This document shows, piece by piece, positions 35,178 to 48,133 of a stretch of DNA of 64,000 nucleotides. Each line of letters begins with the position of its first letter. The stretch's first letter is position 1. The position numbers were made by a program, and so were the translations under genes. The stretch spans positions 43,621,526 through 43,685,525 of the forward strand of contig CM028335.1 of assembly GCA_016647705.1 (NCBI GenBank). Reading direction: 5' to 3'. Origin of the DNA: Eucommia ulmoides. Taxonomy: Eukaryota > Streptophyta > Magnoliopsida > Garryales > Eucommiaceae. The notes beneath the pieces are model-generated. The model was not told the origin of the DNA. It was given only the letters and a program-made list of their open reading frames with translations, and made no database searches.

Positions 35178-37570
35178 GAGGATAAAGATCTTTCTGGTCC
35201 TTGACAAATGCCTCGAGTGTCCAATTGGCTCCTAATTTTTGCAACTCGACAATTTGACCCTTGACATTTTAAAATCGTTCAAAATTGGCCCTTGAAGCAG
35301 ATTCCGTTAAGTCAACTAACAGTCAACGTTTCATTAAGGGTATTTTACTTTTTTTTATTTAGTAAGGCTAATTGAAAAAGTCATCTAAATTTCTAGGGGT
35401 CAAAATATTTTTTTTTTCTATTTTCCGTTAAGCATGAGTCTTGAGACGGGAAATTCATGGGAGAGACATGGAAATTCATGGAAGAGTCTTGGAAGATAAA
35501 ACATCGTGGACAGTGATGGCGGGGGTTATGATCTTGCTCGGACAAGGTGTTGAGCAGCATCGTCGTTTCGTTCTTCAGAACATCCCGTTGAGGGAATCGA
35601 CGGCAGTCAGAGTTTCTCTTTCTCTCTCTAAAAAAAAAAAAGAAAGAAAACATTTGTCTGCACAATAGTCAAGAACTTGGTGTAGCCGTTGAATTTGGTG
35701 TCGCTGGACTAATCCCTCTCTGTAAACCCATCTTCACACCCTTCCTCTTTACTATCACACTAAAACTAAACCCACATCTGCTGATCATGGTAAATAGTTG
35801 CCTTGCAGAGAATCGAATCCCCATTGGGTTCGACCAAAATCCCTTTGATTTCTCTCCTTCCATATGCAGTAATTAATTATGATTTTTAGGAGAAAATTTC
35901 ATCAAATAATCAAGTTTTGAAGAATACACAGTTGCTAAAAAAATATGAACTTCAATTCAATTTACCAAAAAAAAAAAAAACACATGGGGCACTTACAGTA
36001 AAGACTAAAAGATTAATTTAGACCCATCAACGCCTTCCTCAAATTGGCTCATTATTGTCTTTTTCGCTCGAATTGCATCGAATTCTTCGACCCCCATGTT
36101 GGCTCCCCTGTTTCCCATCCTTCTTACTTTTTTTTTCCCCTTAAAAAAAGAAACTGAATATAGATGGGGAATTAAAAACCCCAATAATTACAAAGGGTGG
36201 AAGAGACCAAACACCAATCTAACAAGCAACAAGCTAACAAAGCAATTGAACCTAACCAAACAAGAAGACGGCAGCAAAAGAACACTGTTTCCACAATGAC
36301 CTCTACTCTGCCTACTTAGAGAGCTAACCAACATGATGGAAAGGTTGAGCAGAGGCTCCCAAATTAGACGGGAGAACAGAGGTTTGCTCTCCGAGATCAG
36401 GAGGCTCAGGGATAGAGGGAATTTGAGTCTGAGTTTGAGCAGGTTGTGTGATGTCCTGGGGTTCAGCAAGGGTTGTAACAGGGATAACAGGGACCCATGT
36501 GGGAGCTTGAGGTGGAGGAGCTGCTGTAACAGGGTGTTTGATTTTGGCAGGTGGATTCCAAATGCCCTTGTTTGAAACAGTGGTTATAGTAGGATGGAAT
36601 CGATTCATAATTTTGCAGGTGAATTGCGGATGCCCTTGTGGAAATGGATTGGTAAAAATTCAAAGTTCACCCACGTAGGCGCCAATGGAGATTCGATATT
36701 AGATCGAAAGTCCGGCGAGCATTTGAACATATGGAGAGGGTGTTTATGAACATACCATAGATCTTTAATCCACTCCAGAGCCTTTAGAAGTCTTCCTCTG
36801 ATTTAAGTTAGATCGCAGGTTCTCCATGGTAGGTTTGAACCTGTTTTCTTGGAACAATTGGGTCTTGCTTCTGTAAGAGGCTTGCGAATTATTTTTGGGT
36901 GAAGAATATATGCGAAGGAATCGGATCTTGCTTTTTCAATACACTCGCATATGAATTTTGGGTGCAGGGAATCTGAGGGATGGGCTTGGGGAGAATGTTG
37001 ATAGGATTGGAGGTTGGTTGAGGTGAGCTAGAACCTGGCAGAAGAGGCGGAGGCGGAGGCGGCGTTGGAGCAGCTGCCATTACCATCCTTCTTACTTAAT
37101 TTCACAAACTGTGTCACAATGAAACTCTTCGACGGTGGTGCTTCTTCTGTGGGTTTCAGGTCTTCAATCGCCATGGATCTTCAATTGGGTGGGGATTCGA
37201 GAGAGAGGAGATCGATCGAGAGGATCTGAGAGCGAAGAAAGAGAAGATCGAGAGCCAAGAGAGGAAATTGGGGTTGTGGTTGTGAAGAGGATGAGGTAAA
37301 ACATTTTGACCCCTTAAGTTTAACAAAATATGTAAATAAGTCCCATTAAATTAATAAAAATGAAATGACGTATGTACTCTTGGCCAAACGTCATGTACTT
37401 GTCACGTGACCTTTTCCATCTAATTTTTCCAAATTTTACTAACGGAATCCTACCCAAGGGTCAATTTGGAACGATTTTAAAATGTCAAAGGCCAAATTGT
37501 CGAGTTACAAAAGTTAAGGGTCACTTGGACACCCGAGATATTTATCAGGGACTAAAAAGTTCTTTATCCC
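35178..37570. mobile_element. Mutator-like element (2.4 kb) inserted in the satellite
   Basis: Its terminal inverted repeats run about 215-260 bp (35178-35400 and 37305-37570), beginning GAGGATAAAGATCTTTCTGG on the left, at roughly 70-75% identity. The flanking satellite is duplicated around the insertion over about 9 bp (ctagattct / ccatattct, seven of nine matching). No transposase is visible. The interior carries a DUF4283-type fossil on the minus strand (36324-37086), so it may be a Pack-MULE-like carrier. 35400-36300 has only short unrecognised frames and a CT/poly-A run near 35625. Confidence 0.75.
36324..37086 (-). pseudogene. DUF4283/CCHC zinc-knuckle protein fragment inside the Mutator-like element
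   Basis: An ATG at 37086 opens a proline-rich head (APTPPPPPPLLPG) ending with NSYASVLKKQ, the usual lead-in to DUF4283. Between about 36760 and 36640 the minus strand encodes HMFKCSPDFRSNIESPLAPT and WVNFEFLPIHFHKG, the core of DUF4283. Further on IPSYYNHCFKQGHLESTC is a CCHC-like knuckle whose first cysteine position is tyrosine or asparagine. A Pro/Gln/Thr-rich tail follows (36324-36608). The pieces lie in different frames: a stop ends the head frame at 36889, so the gene is not translatable as one protein. Such proteins resemble LINE ORF1. It is most likely a sequence captured by the transposon. Confidence 0.6.
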
Positions 37571-40500
37571 CATATTCTGGTACCATTGTTATCAATCATC
37601 ATTTGAAGTGATAAAAGAATAAATTTATCCAGAATAAATTTATCCAAAACACAAAATTGTGAAATTTAAAAAGACAATAGCACACTAAAAAATTCAAATT
37701 TCTCAAATATTTTGAAGGAGTCGAAATCATAAAACTTTGTAAGGCTATAATACTCAAGAAACCCACCAATTTTGGTATCATTATGACAAATCACATTTGA
37801 AAGGATAACAGAAGAAATTCATCTGAGACATAAAATTGTCAAATTTTCAAAGGCTAACAATCACAAACCCCTCCAACTTGGTACCTTTATGATGCATCAT
37901 TATTTGAAAGGGTAGTAGAAGAACTTCATTTGAGACTCAAAATTTTACAATTTCCAAAGGATATAGCACAACAAAAAAAATCCTGGTTTAGCAAACTTTT
38001 TGAAGCAATCAATCTCGTGAAATTTTAAAAGGTTAACACTCACGAAACCCATGATTATGGTATCATTGTGATAGATCATTATTGGAAGAGATAACATAAT
38101 AATTTCATCCAAAACTAAAAATCGTTAAATGTTTTTGAAAGGCTAACACTTACAAAACTTATAATTTTTGGTAACATTATGATAAATCGTCATTTGAAAG
38201 GGTGATAGAAGAAATTTTGAAAGGTTATAACACTTCCGATTGGGGTACCATCGTAACAAATTATCATTCAAATAGATAACAAAAGAAGTTCATCCGAAAT
38301 TCAAAATCGTGAAATTTTCAAAGGTTAGCACACAAAAAAATTCCAATTTCTCTAATTTTTCTAAAGAGTCAAACTCATAAAATTATGAAAGACTAACATT
38401 CACGAAACCCTCCAATTTTAGTACTATTATGTTATATAATCATTTGAAAGGGTTATAAATGAAATTCATCTAAGACTCAAAATCGTGAAATTTTAAAAGG
38501 TGAATGCCCACGAAGTTCCCCAATTTTGGTACCATTATAACAAATAGATATTTGAAGAAGTAATAGAAGAAGTTCTTCGGAGACCCAAAATCGTAAATTT
38601 TCAAAGACTATCACACACCAAAAAAAATCCCAATTTAACTAATTTTTCAAAACAATCAAACTCATTAAATTTTGAAAGGTAATCCCTCACGATTTTGATA
38701 AATGATTATAATAAATTAATATTTGAAAGAGTAACAGAAGAAATTCATCAGAGACTGAAAATTGTAAAATGTTTAAACAATTTAGCTATATTTTTTAAAC
38801 AATCAAATTCATGAAATTTTAAAAAGTTAACACTCACGAAACCCTCCGATTTTGGTACATTATGATAAATCATTATTTGAAGAGATAACAGAAGAAATTC
38901 ATATGAGACTCAAAATCGTGAAATTAATAAAGGTTATAGCATACCAAAAAATCTCAATTTAACCAATTTTTTGATAAATTCAATCTCGTGAAATTTTGAA
39001 GTCTAATACTAACGAAACCCCCCAATTTTAGTACCATTGTGATAAATCATCATTTGTAGAGATAACAGACAAAATGAATCCAAAACTCAAAATCGTGAAA
39101 CTTTTAAAGGCTAGCACATCAAAAAATCCTAATTTCTCAAATCTTTTGAAACTGTAGAACTCATGAAATTTTGAAATGCTAACACTCACGCAACCCACAA
39201 TTTTTTGGTACCATTATGATAAATCGTCATTTGAAAGGGTAACAGAATAAATTTATGTGGGACTCAAACTCGGGAAATTTTTAACGGCTAACATTGACAA
39301 AACCTGCAGATTTTGGTACCATTATGATAAATAATCATTTGAAGGGGGTAAGAGAAGAAATTCATTAGAAACAAAAAACAGTGAAATTTTCAAAAGTAAC
39401 ACACGGAAAAATCCCAAATTAGGTAATCATTTAAAACAATCAAATTCGTGAAATTCTAAATAGCTAACACTCATGAAATCCCCCCAATTTTGGTACCATT
39501 ATGATAAATCATTATTTGAAGGGGTAACAGAAGAAATTCATAAGACTCTCAAAATCGTAAACTTTTAAAGGCGATAGCACACCGAAAAATCCCAATTTAG
39601 CTAATTTTTCAAAACAATCAAACTCATTAAAATTTGAAAGGTAAACACTCACGAAACCTCCAAATTTCAGACCATTATGATAAATCGTTATTTGAAAGGG
39701 TAACAAAGCAAATAATCCCGAAACCCCCAAATTTTGTACCATTACGGTAAATCATCCTTTGAAGGGGTAAGAGAATAACTTCATCTAAGATTCAAAGTTA
39801 AGAAATTCTGAAAGGCTAACACTAACGAAACCCACCAATTTTGGTACCATTATGATAAATCATCATTTGAAGGGGTAATGGATGAAATTGATCTGAGCTC
39901 AAACTCATGAAATTTTGAACGACTAACACTTACGAAACTCCCCTATTTTTTACCATTATGATAAATCATCATTTGAAGGGGCAAGAAAAGAAATTCATTC
40001 GAAACTCAAAATCGTGAAATTTTGAAAGATTTTAGTAAACAGAAAAATCCTAATTTATCTTATTGTTTAAAATGATCAAATTTAAAGGCTAATATACAAT
40101 GAACCCCTTGATTTTGGTACCATTATTATAAATCATTATTTAAAAGAGTGATAGTAGATATCTATTTGAGACCCAAAATCGAGAATTTTTCAAAGGCTAG
40201 CACACCAAAAAATTCAAATTTATCTAATTTTTTTGTAAGAATCAAACTAGTGAAAATTTGAAAGGATAACAATCAAGAAACCCCCCCTGATTCTTGTCCC
40301 ATTTTGATGAAACATCATTTGAAGAGATAACAAAAGAAAATAATATGAAACCCAAAATCGTAAAATTTTTAAAGGCTGCACACCAAAAAATTCTAATTTT
40401 TTTAATTTTTTTATAAATAGTCGAACTCCTAAAATTTTGAAAAGCTAACATTCACAAAAACCCTCCAATTTTAGTACCATTATGTTGAATAATCATTTGA

Positions 40501-40913
40501 AGGTGTAAGGGAAAAAAATTATCTAAGACTAAAAATAGTGAAATTTTCAAGTAGCTCACAAAACCCCCCAATTTTGGTACCGTTATGATAAATTATTATT
40601 TGAAGGGGTAACAGAAGATATTCATTAGAGACTCAAAATTGTAAATTTTCAAAGGTTAGCATACCGAAAAATTCCAATTTAGCTAATTTTTCAAAATAGT
40701 CAAATTCATTAAATTTTGAAAGGCTATCACTCACGAAACGCCCCAATTTTAGTACCATTATGATAAATCTCCATTTGAAGGCATAATAGATAAAATTCAT
40801 ATGAGACTCAAAATCATGAAATTTTCAAAGGCTATAGTACACAAAAATTTCTAATTTAGCTAATTTTTTGAAACATTCAAACTCTTGAAATTTTTAAAAG
40901 CTAACACTCACGA

Positions 40914-41145
40914 AAGGGTTTAGGGTTTAGGATTTATTACACACTTTTGAACATTTAATTTCATTTAAATGAGTTTTAAATATCATTTGTCATTAATATA
41001 GTGATTTTAGTGAATTTAATTGTTATTTGTTATTATAATAGTGGTTAAATGAATTTTAAAAGTTTTTTTTTTATATTTTCAATAGTGATAAATATTTAAA
41101 ATATGTATCACTATTCAAAATTCATTTGAAATAAACACTCCCGAG
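40914..41145 (+). repeat. Short telomere-like tract plus AT-rich spacer within the satellite
   Basis: GGGTTTAGGGTTTAGGATTT (about three TTTAGGG units) is followed by about 210 bp of non-satellite sequence that includes an inverted repeat AATAGTGATA/TATCACTATT at about 41085-41120. The same arrangement recurs 4.15 kb downstream. Confidence 0.85.
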
Positions 41146-43195
41146 TCGGCTACCATTGTGATTAATCATCATTTTAAAAGATAACAGAAGAAATTCATCC
41201 GAAACTCAAAATCGTGAAATTTTCGAAAGCTACACACCAAAAAATTTCAATTTCTGTAATTTTCCTAATGAATCGAACTCAAAAATTCTGACGGTCTAAC
41301 ATTCACGAAATCCTCTAATTTCGGAATCATTATGTTAAATAATAATTTGAAGGAGTAAGAGAATAAATTCAACTAAGACTTTAAATCGTGAAATTTTAAA
41401 AGGCGAATGGCCACGAAGGCCCCCCAATTTCGGTACTATTATGATAAATCATTACTTGAAAGCATAACAGAAGAAATTCTCTAGAGACCCAAAATCGTAA
41501 ACTTTCAAAGGCTATCGAACATGAAATAGTCAAACTCATTAAATTTTGAAAGGTAAACACTCAAGATCTTGAAAAATGATTATGATAAATCATTATTTGA
41601 AGAGGTAACAAAAGAAATTCATTAGAGACCAAAAATTGTAAAATGTTCAAAGGCTGTCACACATTGAAAAATTTCAATTTAGCCAATTTTTTTATACAGT
41701 GAAATTCACGAAATTGAAGTCTAACACTCACAAAACCCCCAAATTTTGGTACCATTATGATAAATTATCGTTTGAAAAGGCAACAGAAGAAATTCATATG
41801 AGACCAAAAATTTTGAATTTTTTAAAGGTTATAGCATACCAAAAAATTCCAATTTAACTAATTTTTTTGATAAAGTCATCTCGTGAAATTTTAAAGGTTA
41901 ACACTAATGAAACCCCACAATTCTGGTACTATTATGATAAATCATCATTTAAAGAGATAACGGAGAAAATTAATCCAAAACTCAAAATTGTGAAACTTTC
42001 AAAGGCAATAACACATAAAAAAAATAAATAAATAAATAAAAAAAAAAAATCCAATTTCTCAAATCTTTTGAAATAGTGGAACTCATGAGATTTTGAAACA
42101 CTAACACTCACGCAACCCACCAATTTGGTATAATTATGATAAATTATCATTTGAATGGGTAACAGAATAAATTCATCCAGGATTCAAACTTGTGAATTTT
42201 TGAAGGCTAACACTAACGAAACCTCCCGATTTCGGTACCATTATGATAAATTATCATTTGAGGGGGGTAAGAGAAGAAATTTATTAGAAACTAAAAATCA
42301 TGAAATTTTCAAAGGTAGCACACGAAAAAAAATCCAAAATTAGGTAATTTTTTATAACAATCAGATTCGTGAAATTTTGAAAGACTAATACTCACAAAAC
42401 GTCCCAATTTAGGTACCACTACGATAAATCATTATTTGAAGGGGTAACAGAAGAAATTTATCGGAGACTAAAATCGTAAATTTTCTAAGGCTATATCGCA
42501 CACCCCAAAATCTCAATTTAGCTATTTTTTCGAAACAATCAAACTCATTAAATTTTCTAAGGCAATCTCTCACGAAACCCTTTGATTTTAGACCATTATG
42601 ATAAATTGCCATTTGAAAGGGTAACAATGGAAATTTATATAAGACTCAAAATCTTGAAATTTTGAATGTCTATAGCACACCAAATTTTTTTAATTTAGCT
42701 AATTTTTTGAAACATCTAAAATCTTAAAATTTTTAGAAGCAAACAATCACGAAGCCCTCAATTTTTGGCACCGTCACGATAAATCATCATTTAAAGTGGT
42801 AGGAGAATAAATTCACCTGAAAGTCAAAATTATGAAATTTTTGAAAGCTATCCACTAAGTTCGGTACCATTATGATAAACCATCATTTGAAAGGGTAACC
42901 GAAAATTTTCATCTAATACTCAAAGTCTTGAAATGTTTAAAGGCATACTAAAAAAATTGTAATTCAACAAATTTTTTGAAACTGTCAATCTCAAGAAATT
43001 TTGAAAGGTTAATACTCATGAAACCTCTTTGTTCTTATACCATTGTGATAAATCATTATTTGAAGAGATAAAAAGAAAAATTCATCCAAAATCATTGAGA
43101 TTTACAATGGCCATAGCACACCAAAAAAATCCAAATTTCTAAAAAAAATTAGACCAGTCGAAATCATAGAATTTTGAAAGGCTAACATTCACGAA

Positions 43196-43214
43196 CCCCC
43201 CCCCCCCCCCCCCC
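43196..43214 (+). repeat. Poly-C tract at a monomer boundary
   Basis: A run of about 18 C replaces the usual five- to six-C stretch that precedes AATTTTGGTACC. Similar expansions occur at 34619-34629, 34789-34804 and 50116-50133, all at or near the same monomer position. Confidence 0.85.
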
Positions 43215-45061
43215 AATTTTGGTACCATTGTAATAAATCACTATTTGACGGGGCGATGGAAGAATTTCATCTGAGACTTAAAATTGTGAAATCTTCAAAG
43301 GCTAACAATCACTAAAGTCCCTAATTTTGGTACCATTATTATGCATCATCATTTGAAAGGGTAGTAGAAGAACTTTGTATGAGACCCAAAATCTTAAAAT
43401 ATCCAAAGGTTATAGCACAACAAAAAAAATCCGAGTTTAGCAAACTTTTTGAAACAATCAATCTCGTGAGATTTTGAAAGGCTAACACTCACGAAACCCA
43501 TGATTGTGGTATCATTGTTATGAATCATAATTTGAAGAGATAACAGAATAATTTCATCTAAAACTAAAAATTGTGAATTTTTTTTAAAGCAATAGCACAC
43601 TGAAAAATCTCAATTTTTCAATTCTTTTGAAATAGTCAAACTGGTGAAACTTTGAAAGACTAACACTTGCGAAACCCACAAATTTTGGCACCATTATGAT
43701 AAATCGTCATTTGAAGAGGTGATAGAATAAATTCATATTGGACTCAAAGTCGTGAAATTTAGAAAGGCTAACACTGACGAAACTCCCTGATTTTGGTACC
43801 ATTATGATAAATTATCATTTAAAGTGGTAATAAATGAAATTCATTAGAAACTCAAAATTGTGAACTTTTCAAATTTTATGGCACACCAAAAAATCACAAA
43901 TTAGATAATTTTTTAAAACAATAAAATTTGTGAAATTTTGAAAGGCTTATATTCACGAAACCAACCAGTTTTGGTACCACTATAATAAATCAACATTTGA
44001 AGAGGTAACCGAAAAAATTGATTTGGTCTCAAACTCGTGAAATTTTGAACGACTAACAATAATAAAACCCCATTATTTTTTTTACCATTATGATAAATCA
44101 TCATTTGTAGGGGTAAGAGAAGAAATTCATCCAAAACTCAAAATCATGAAATTTTCAAAGATTATAGCAAACTGAAAAATCCCAATTTATCTATGTTTTT
44201 AAAAATGATTAAATTTGTGAAATTTTGAAAGGCATTACTCATGGAACCCCTTGATTTTGGTACCATTATGATAAATCATCATTTGAAAGGGTGATAGAAG
44301 ATATTCATCTGAGACTCAAAATCGTGAATTTGTCAAAGACTATAATAGCACACTAAAAAAATTCAAGTTTATCTGATTTTTTTGTAACAATTAAACTAAT
44401 GAAATTTTGAAAGGATAAAAATCAAGAGACCCCCGGATTATTGTACCATTATGATGATTCATCATTTGAAGAGATAACAAAATAAATTTATCTGAAACTA
44501 AAAAAGATGAAATTGTCGAAGGTTGCGCACCAAAAAATTCTAATTTATATATATATAATAAATAGTCGAATTCATGAAATTCTGAAAGGCTAACATTTAC
44601 GAAACCCTCCAATTTTAGTACCATTATGTTAAAAAATCATTTGAAGACGTAAGAGAAGAAATTCATCTAAGCCTCAAAATCGTAAAATTTTCAAGGACAA
44701 ATGCTCACAAACCCCCCCAATTTTGATACCGTTATGATAAATCATTATTTGAATGGGTAACAAAAGATATTCATTAGAGACTCAAAAATCGTAAATTTTC
44801 AAAGGCAATAGCACACTGAAATATTCCAATTTAACTAATTTTTTGAAATAGTATAACTCATTAAATTTTGAAAGGCTAACGCTCATGAAACCCCCCATTT
44901 TTAGTACTATTATGATAAATTTCCATTTGAAGGGGTAACAGATGAAATTCATATGAGACTCAAAATCATAAAATTTTCAAAGCACACACCGAAGATTTCT
45001 AATTTAGCTAATTTTTTGAAATATCTAGACTCTTGAAATTTTAAAAAGCAAACACTCACAA

Positions 45062-45480
45062 AAGGGTTTAGGGTTTACAGTTTAGGTGCTTTGGGGTTAG
45101 GGTTTAGGGTTTAGGCTTACGGTTTAGGGGTTTAGGCTATAGGGTTAAAGGGTTAAGGGTAAGGGTTACGGGTTTAGGATTTAGGCTTAGGGTTAAGGGT
45201 TTAGGGTTTAAGGGTTAGGGTTACGGGTTTAGGGTTTTAGGGTTAAGGGTTTAGGGTTTAGTACACACTTTTAAACATTTAATTTAATTTAAAGAGTTTT
45301 AAATATTATTTGTCATTAATATAATGATTTTAGTAAATTTCATTTTGTTATTTGTTATTATAATAGTGGTCAAATGAATTTTAAAAGGTTTTTTTTTTTT
45401 TTTTTAAATAGTGATAAATATATGAAATATTAAAAATATTTATCACTATTTAAAGCTCATTTGAAATAAACACTCTCGAT
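45062..45480 (+). repeat. Degenerate telomere-like tract (about 200 bp) plus AT-rich spacer
   Basis: About 25 imperfect TTTAGGG units (TTTAGGG, TTAGGG, TTACGGG variants) between 45064 and 45270, then the same AT-rich spacer as at 40936-41145. It sits at the equivalent point of the higher-order repeat, but the telomeric part is about ten times longer. Confidence 0.9.
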
Positions 45481-48085
45481 TCGGGTACCATTGTGATAAA
45501 TCATCATTTGATGGGATAATCGAAGAAATTTGTCTGAAAATCAAATTGTGAAATTTTCAACGGCTATAGCACACCAAAAAATTTCGATTTCTCTAATTTT
45601 TTTAATAAGTCGAACTCATAAAATTATGAAAGGATAACATTCACGAAATCCTCCAATTTTGGAACCATTATGTTATATAATCATTTTAAGGGGTAAGAGA
45701 AGAAATTCATCTGAGACTCAAAATCGTGAAATTTTAAAAGTCGAACACCCACGAAGCCAATTGGTTTTGGCACCAATATGATAAATCATTACTCAAAGGA
45801 GTAATAGAAGAAATTCTTCAGAGTCCCAAAATCGTAAATTTTCAAAGGAGCATACAAAAAAATCCCAATTTAGCTAATTTTTCAAAACAGTCAAACTAAT
45901 TAAATTTTGAAAGGTAAACACTCACGATTTTGAAAAATGATTATGATAAATCATTACTTGAAGGGGTTGTAGAAGAAATTCATTAGAGACTCAAAATTGT
46001 AAAATGTTCGAAGGCTAACACACCGAAAAATTCCAATTTAGGTACTTTTTTTAAAAGGGTCAAATTCACAAAATTTTGAAAGGCTAACACTTACGAAACC
46101 CCCTGATTTTGGTAGCATTATAATAAATCATCATTTGAAAGGGTGACAGAAGAAATTCATATGAGACTCAAAATTTTGAATTTTATAAAGGCTATAGCAC
46201 ACAAAAGTACCAATTCAACTAATTTTTTGATACATTCAATCTCCCGAAATTTTGAAGGCTAACACTATCGAAGCCCCCCTAATTCTGGTACTATTGTTAT
46301 ATATCATCATTTGAAGAGATTAAAATTAATCCAAAACTCAAAATCATGAAACTTTCAAAGGAAATAGTGCATAAAAAAATCTCAATTTCTCGAATATTTT
46401 GAAACAGTGGAACTCATGAAATTTTGAAACGCTAACAATCACGCAACCCAGCTGTATTGGTACCATTATGATAAATCATCATTTGAATAGATAACAAAAT
46501 AAATTCATTCAGGACTTAAACTCGTGAAATTTTTAAAGGCCAAAACTCACGAAACCTTAAGATTTTGGTACCATTATGATAAATTATTATTTGAAGGGAT
46601 AAGAGAATAAATTCATTAGAAACTAAAAAAATGTGAAATTTTCAAAGGTTATAACACATGGAAAAATCTCTAATTAGGTATTTTTTAAAACAATAAAATT
46701 CGTGAAAATTTGAAAGGTTAAGACTCACGAAACTCTCCAATTTTGGTACCATCATGATAAATCATTATTTGAAGGGGTAACAGAAGAAATTCATCAGAGA
46801 CTCAAAGTCATAAATTTTCAAAGGTTATTGCACACCGAAAAATCCCAATTTAGCTAATTTTTCTAAACAATCAAACTCATTAAATTTTAAAAGGCAAACA
46901 CCCATGAAACCCCTAGATTTCACACCATTATGATAAATCGCTAATTGAAAGGGTAACAAAGAAAATTTATATGAGACTCAAAATCTTGAATTTTTCAAAG
47001 GCTATACCACACCAAAAATTCACAATTTAGCTATTTTTTAATTTTTTTTTTAAAAAAAACTAAAACTATGGAAATTTTTGAAAGCAAACAATCACGAAAA
47101 ACCCCCAATTTTGGTATCATTACGATAAATCATCATTTGGAAAGGTAAGAGAATAAATTCATCCGAGACTTAAAATTTTGAAATTTTCAAAGGCTAACAA
47201 CCCCTAATTTTGGTACCATTTTGATAAATCATTATTTGAAAGGGTAATAGAAAAACATCATCAGAGACTCAAAGTTATGAAATTTTAAAGGCTATAACAC
47301 ACCAAAAATATTCTAATTTAGCTACTTTTTTAAAACTATCAATCTCATGAATTTTTGAAAGGCTAACACTTGTGAAACTACTTGATTTTGGTACCATTGT
47401 AATAAATCATCATTTGAAGAGATAAAAGAAAAAATTCATCCGAATACAAATGCAAAAGCGCACCAAAAAATCCAAATTTCTCAAATTTCTTGAAGCATTC
47501 GAAATCATAAAAATTTGTAAGGCTAACTCTCACAAAACCCACAATTTTTTGTACCATTATGATAAATCCTCATTTGAAAGGGTAACAGAAGAAATTCATC
47601 TGAGACTTAAAATCGTGTAATTTTCAAAGGCTAACAACCACAAAACCCTCCAATTTTGGTTCCATTATGATGCATTATCATTTGAATAGGTAGTAGAATA
47701 ACTTCATAAGAGACTCAAAATCTTACAATTTCGAAAGGCTATAGCACAACCAAAAAAAATCCTAGTTTATTAAACTTTTTTAAACAATCAATCTTGTGCA
47801 ATTTTGAAAGGCTAACACACACGAAACCCATGATTATAGTACCATTGTGATAAATCGTCTTTTTTTGTACCATTATGATAAATCATCATTTGAAAGGAAA
47901 ACATAAGAAATTCATCTTGGACTTAATGTTGTGAAATTTTTAGAGGTTAACACTGACGAAACTCCCTGATTTTGGATTCCATTATGATAAATCATCATTT
48001 AGAGGGGTAATAGATGAAATTCATCAGAAACTCTGAACCGTGAAATTTTCAAAGGTTATGGTACACCAAAAAATCTAAAATTAGC

Positions 48086-48088
<3 letters not shown>

Positions 48089-48132
<44 letters not shown>
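48089..48132 (+). repeat. Poly-A tract (about 44 bp) in the satellite
   Basis: An uninterrupted A run replaces the usual TTTTTTAAAACAATC segment of a monomer. It is more likely local slippage than a retroposon tail, because satellite sequence continues on both sides. Confidence 0.8.

Positions 48133-48133
<1 letters not shown>

Noticed and set aside
35393-35863. Two minus-strand frames in the left part of the Mutator-like element as genes
   Set aside because: Low complexity with no recognisable domain; one overlaps the inverted repeat edge.
45062-45270. A true chromosome end or a telomere fusion point
   Set aside because: The tract is short and degenerate, keeps one orientation and is part of a repeating satellite unit; no head-to-head arrangement is present.
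48089-48132. Poly-A tract as the tail of a LINE, SINE or processed copy
   Set aside because: Satellite monomer sequence is continuous on both sides, so no inserted body exists.
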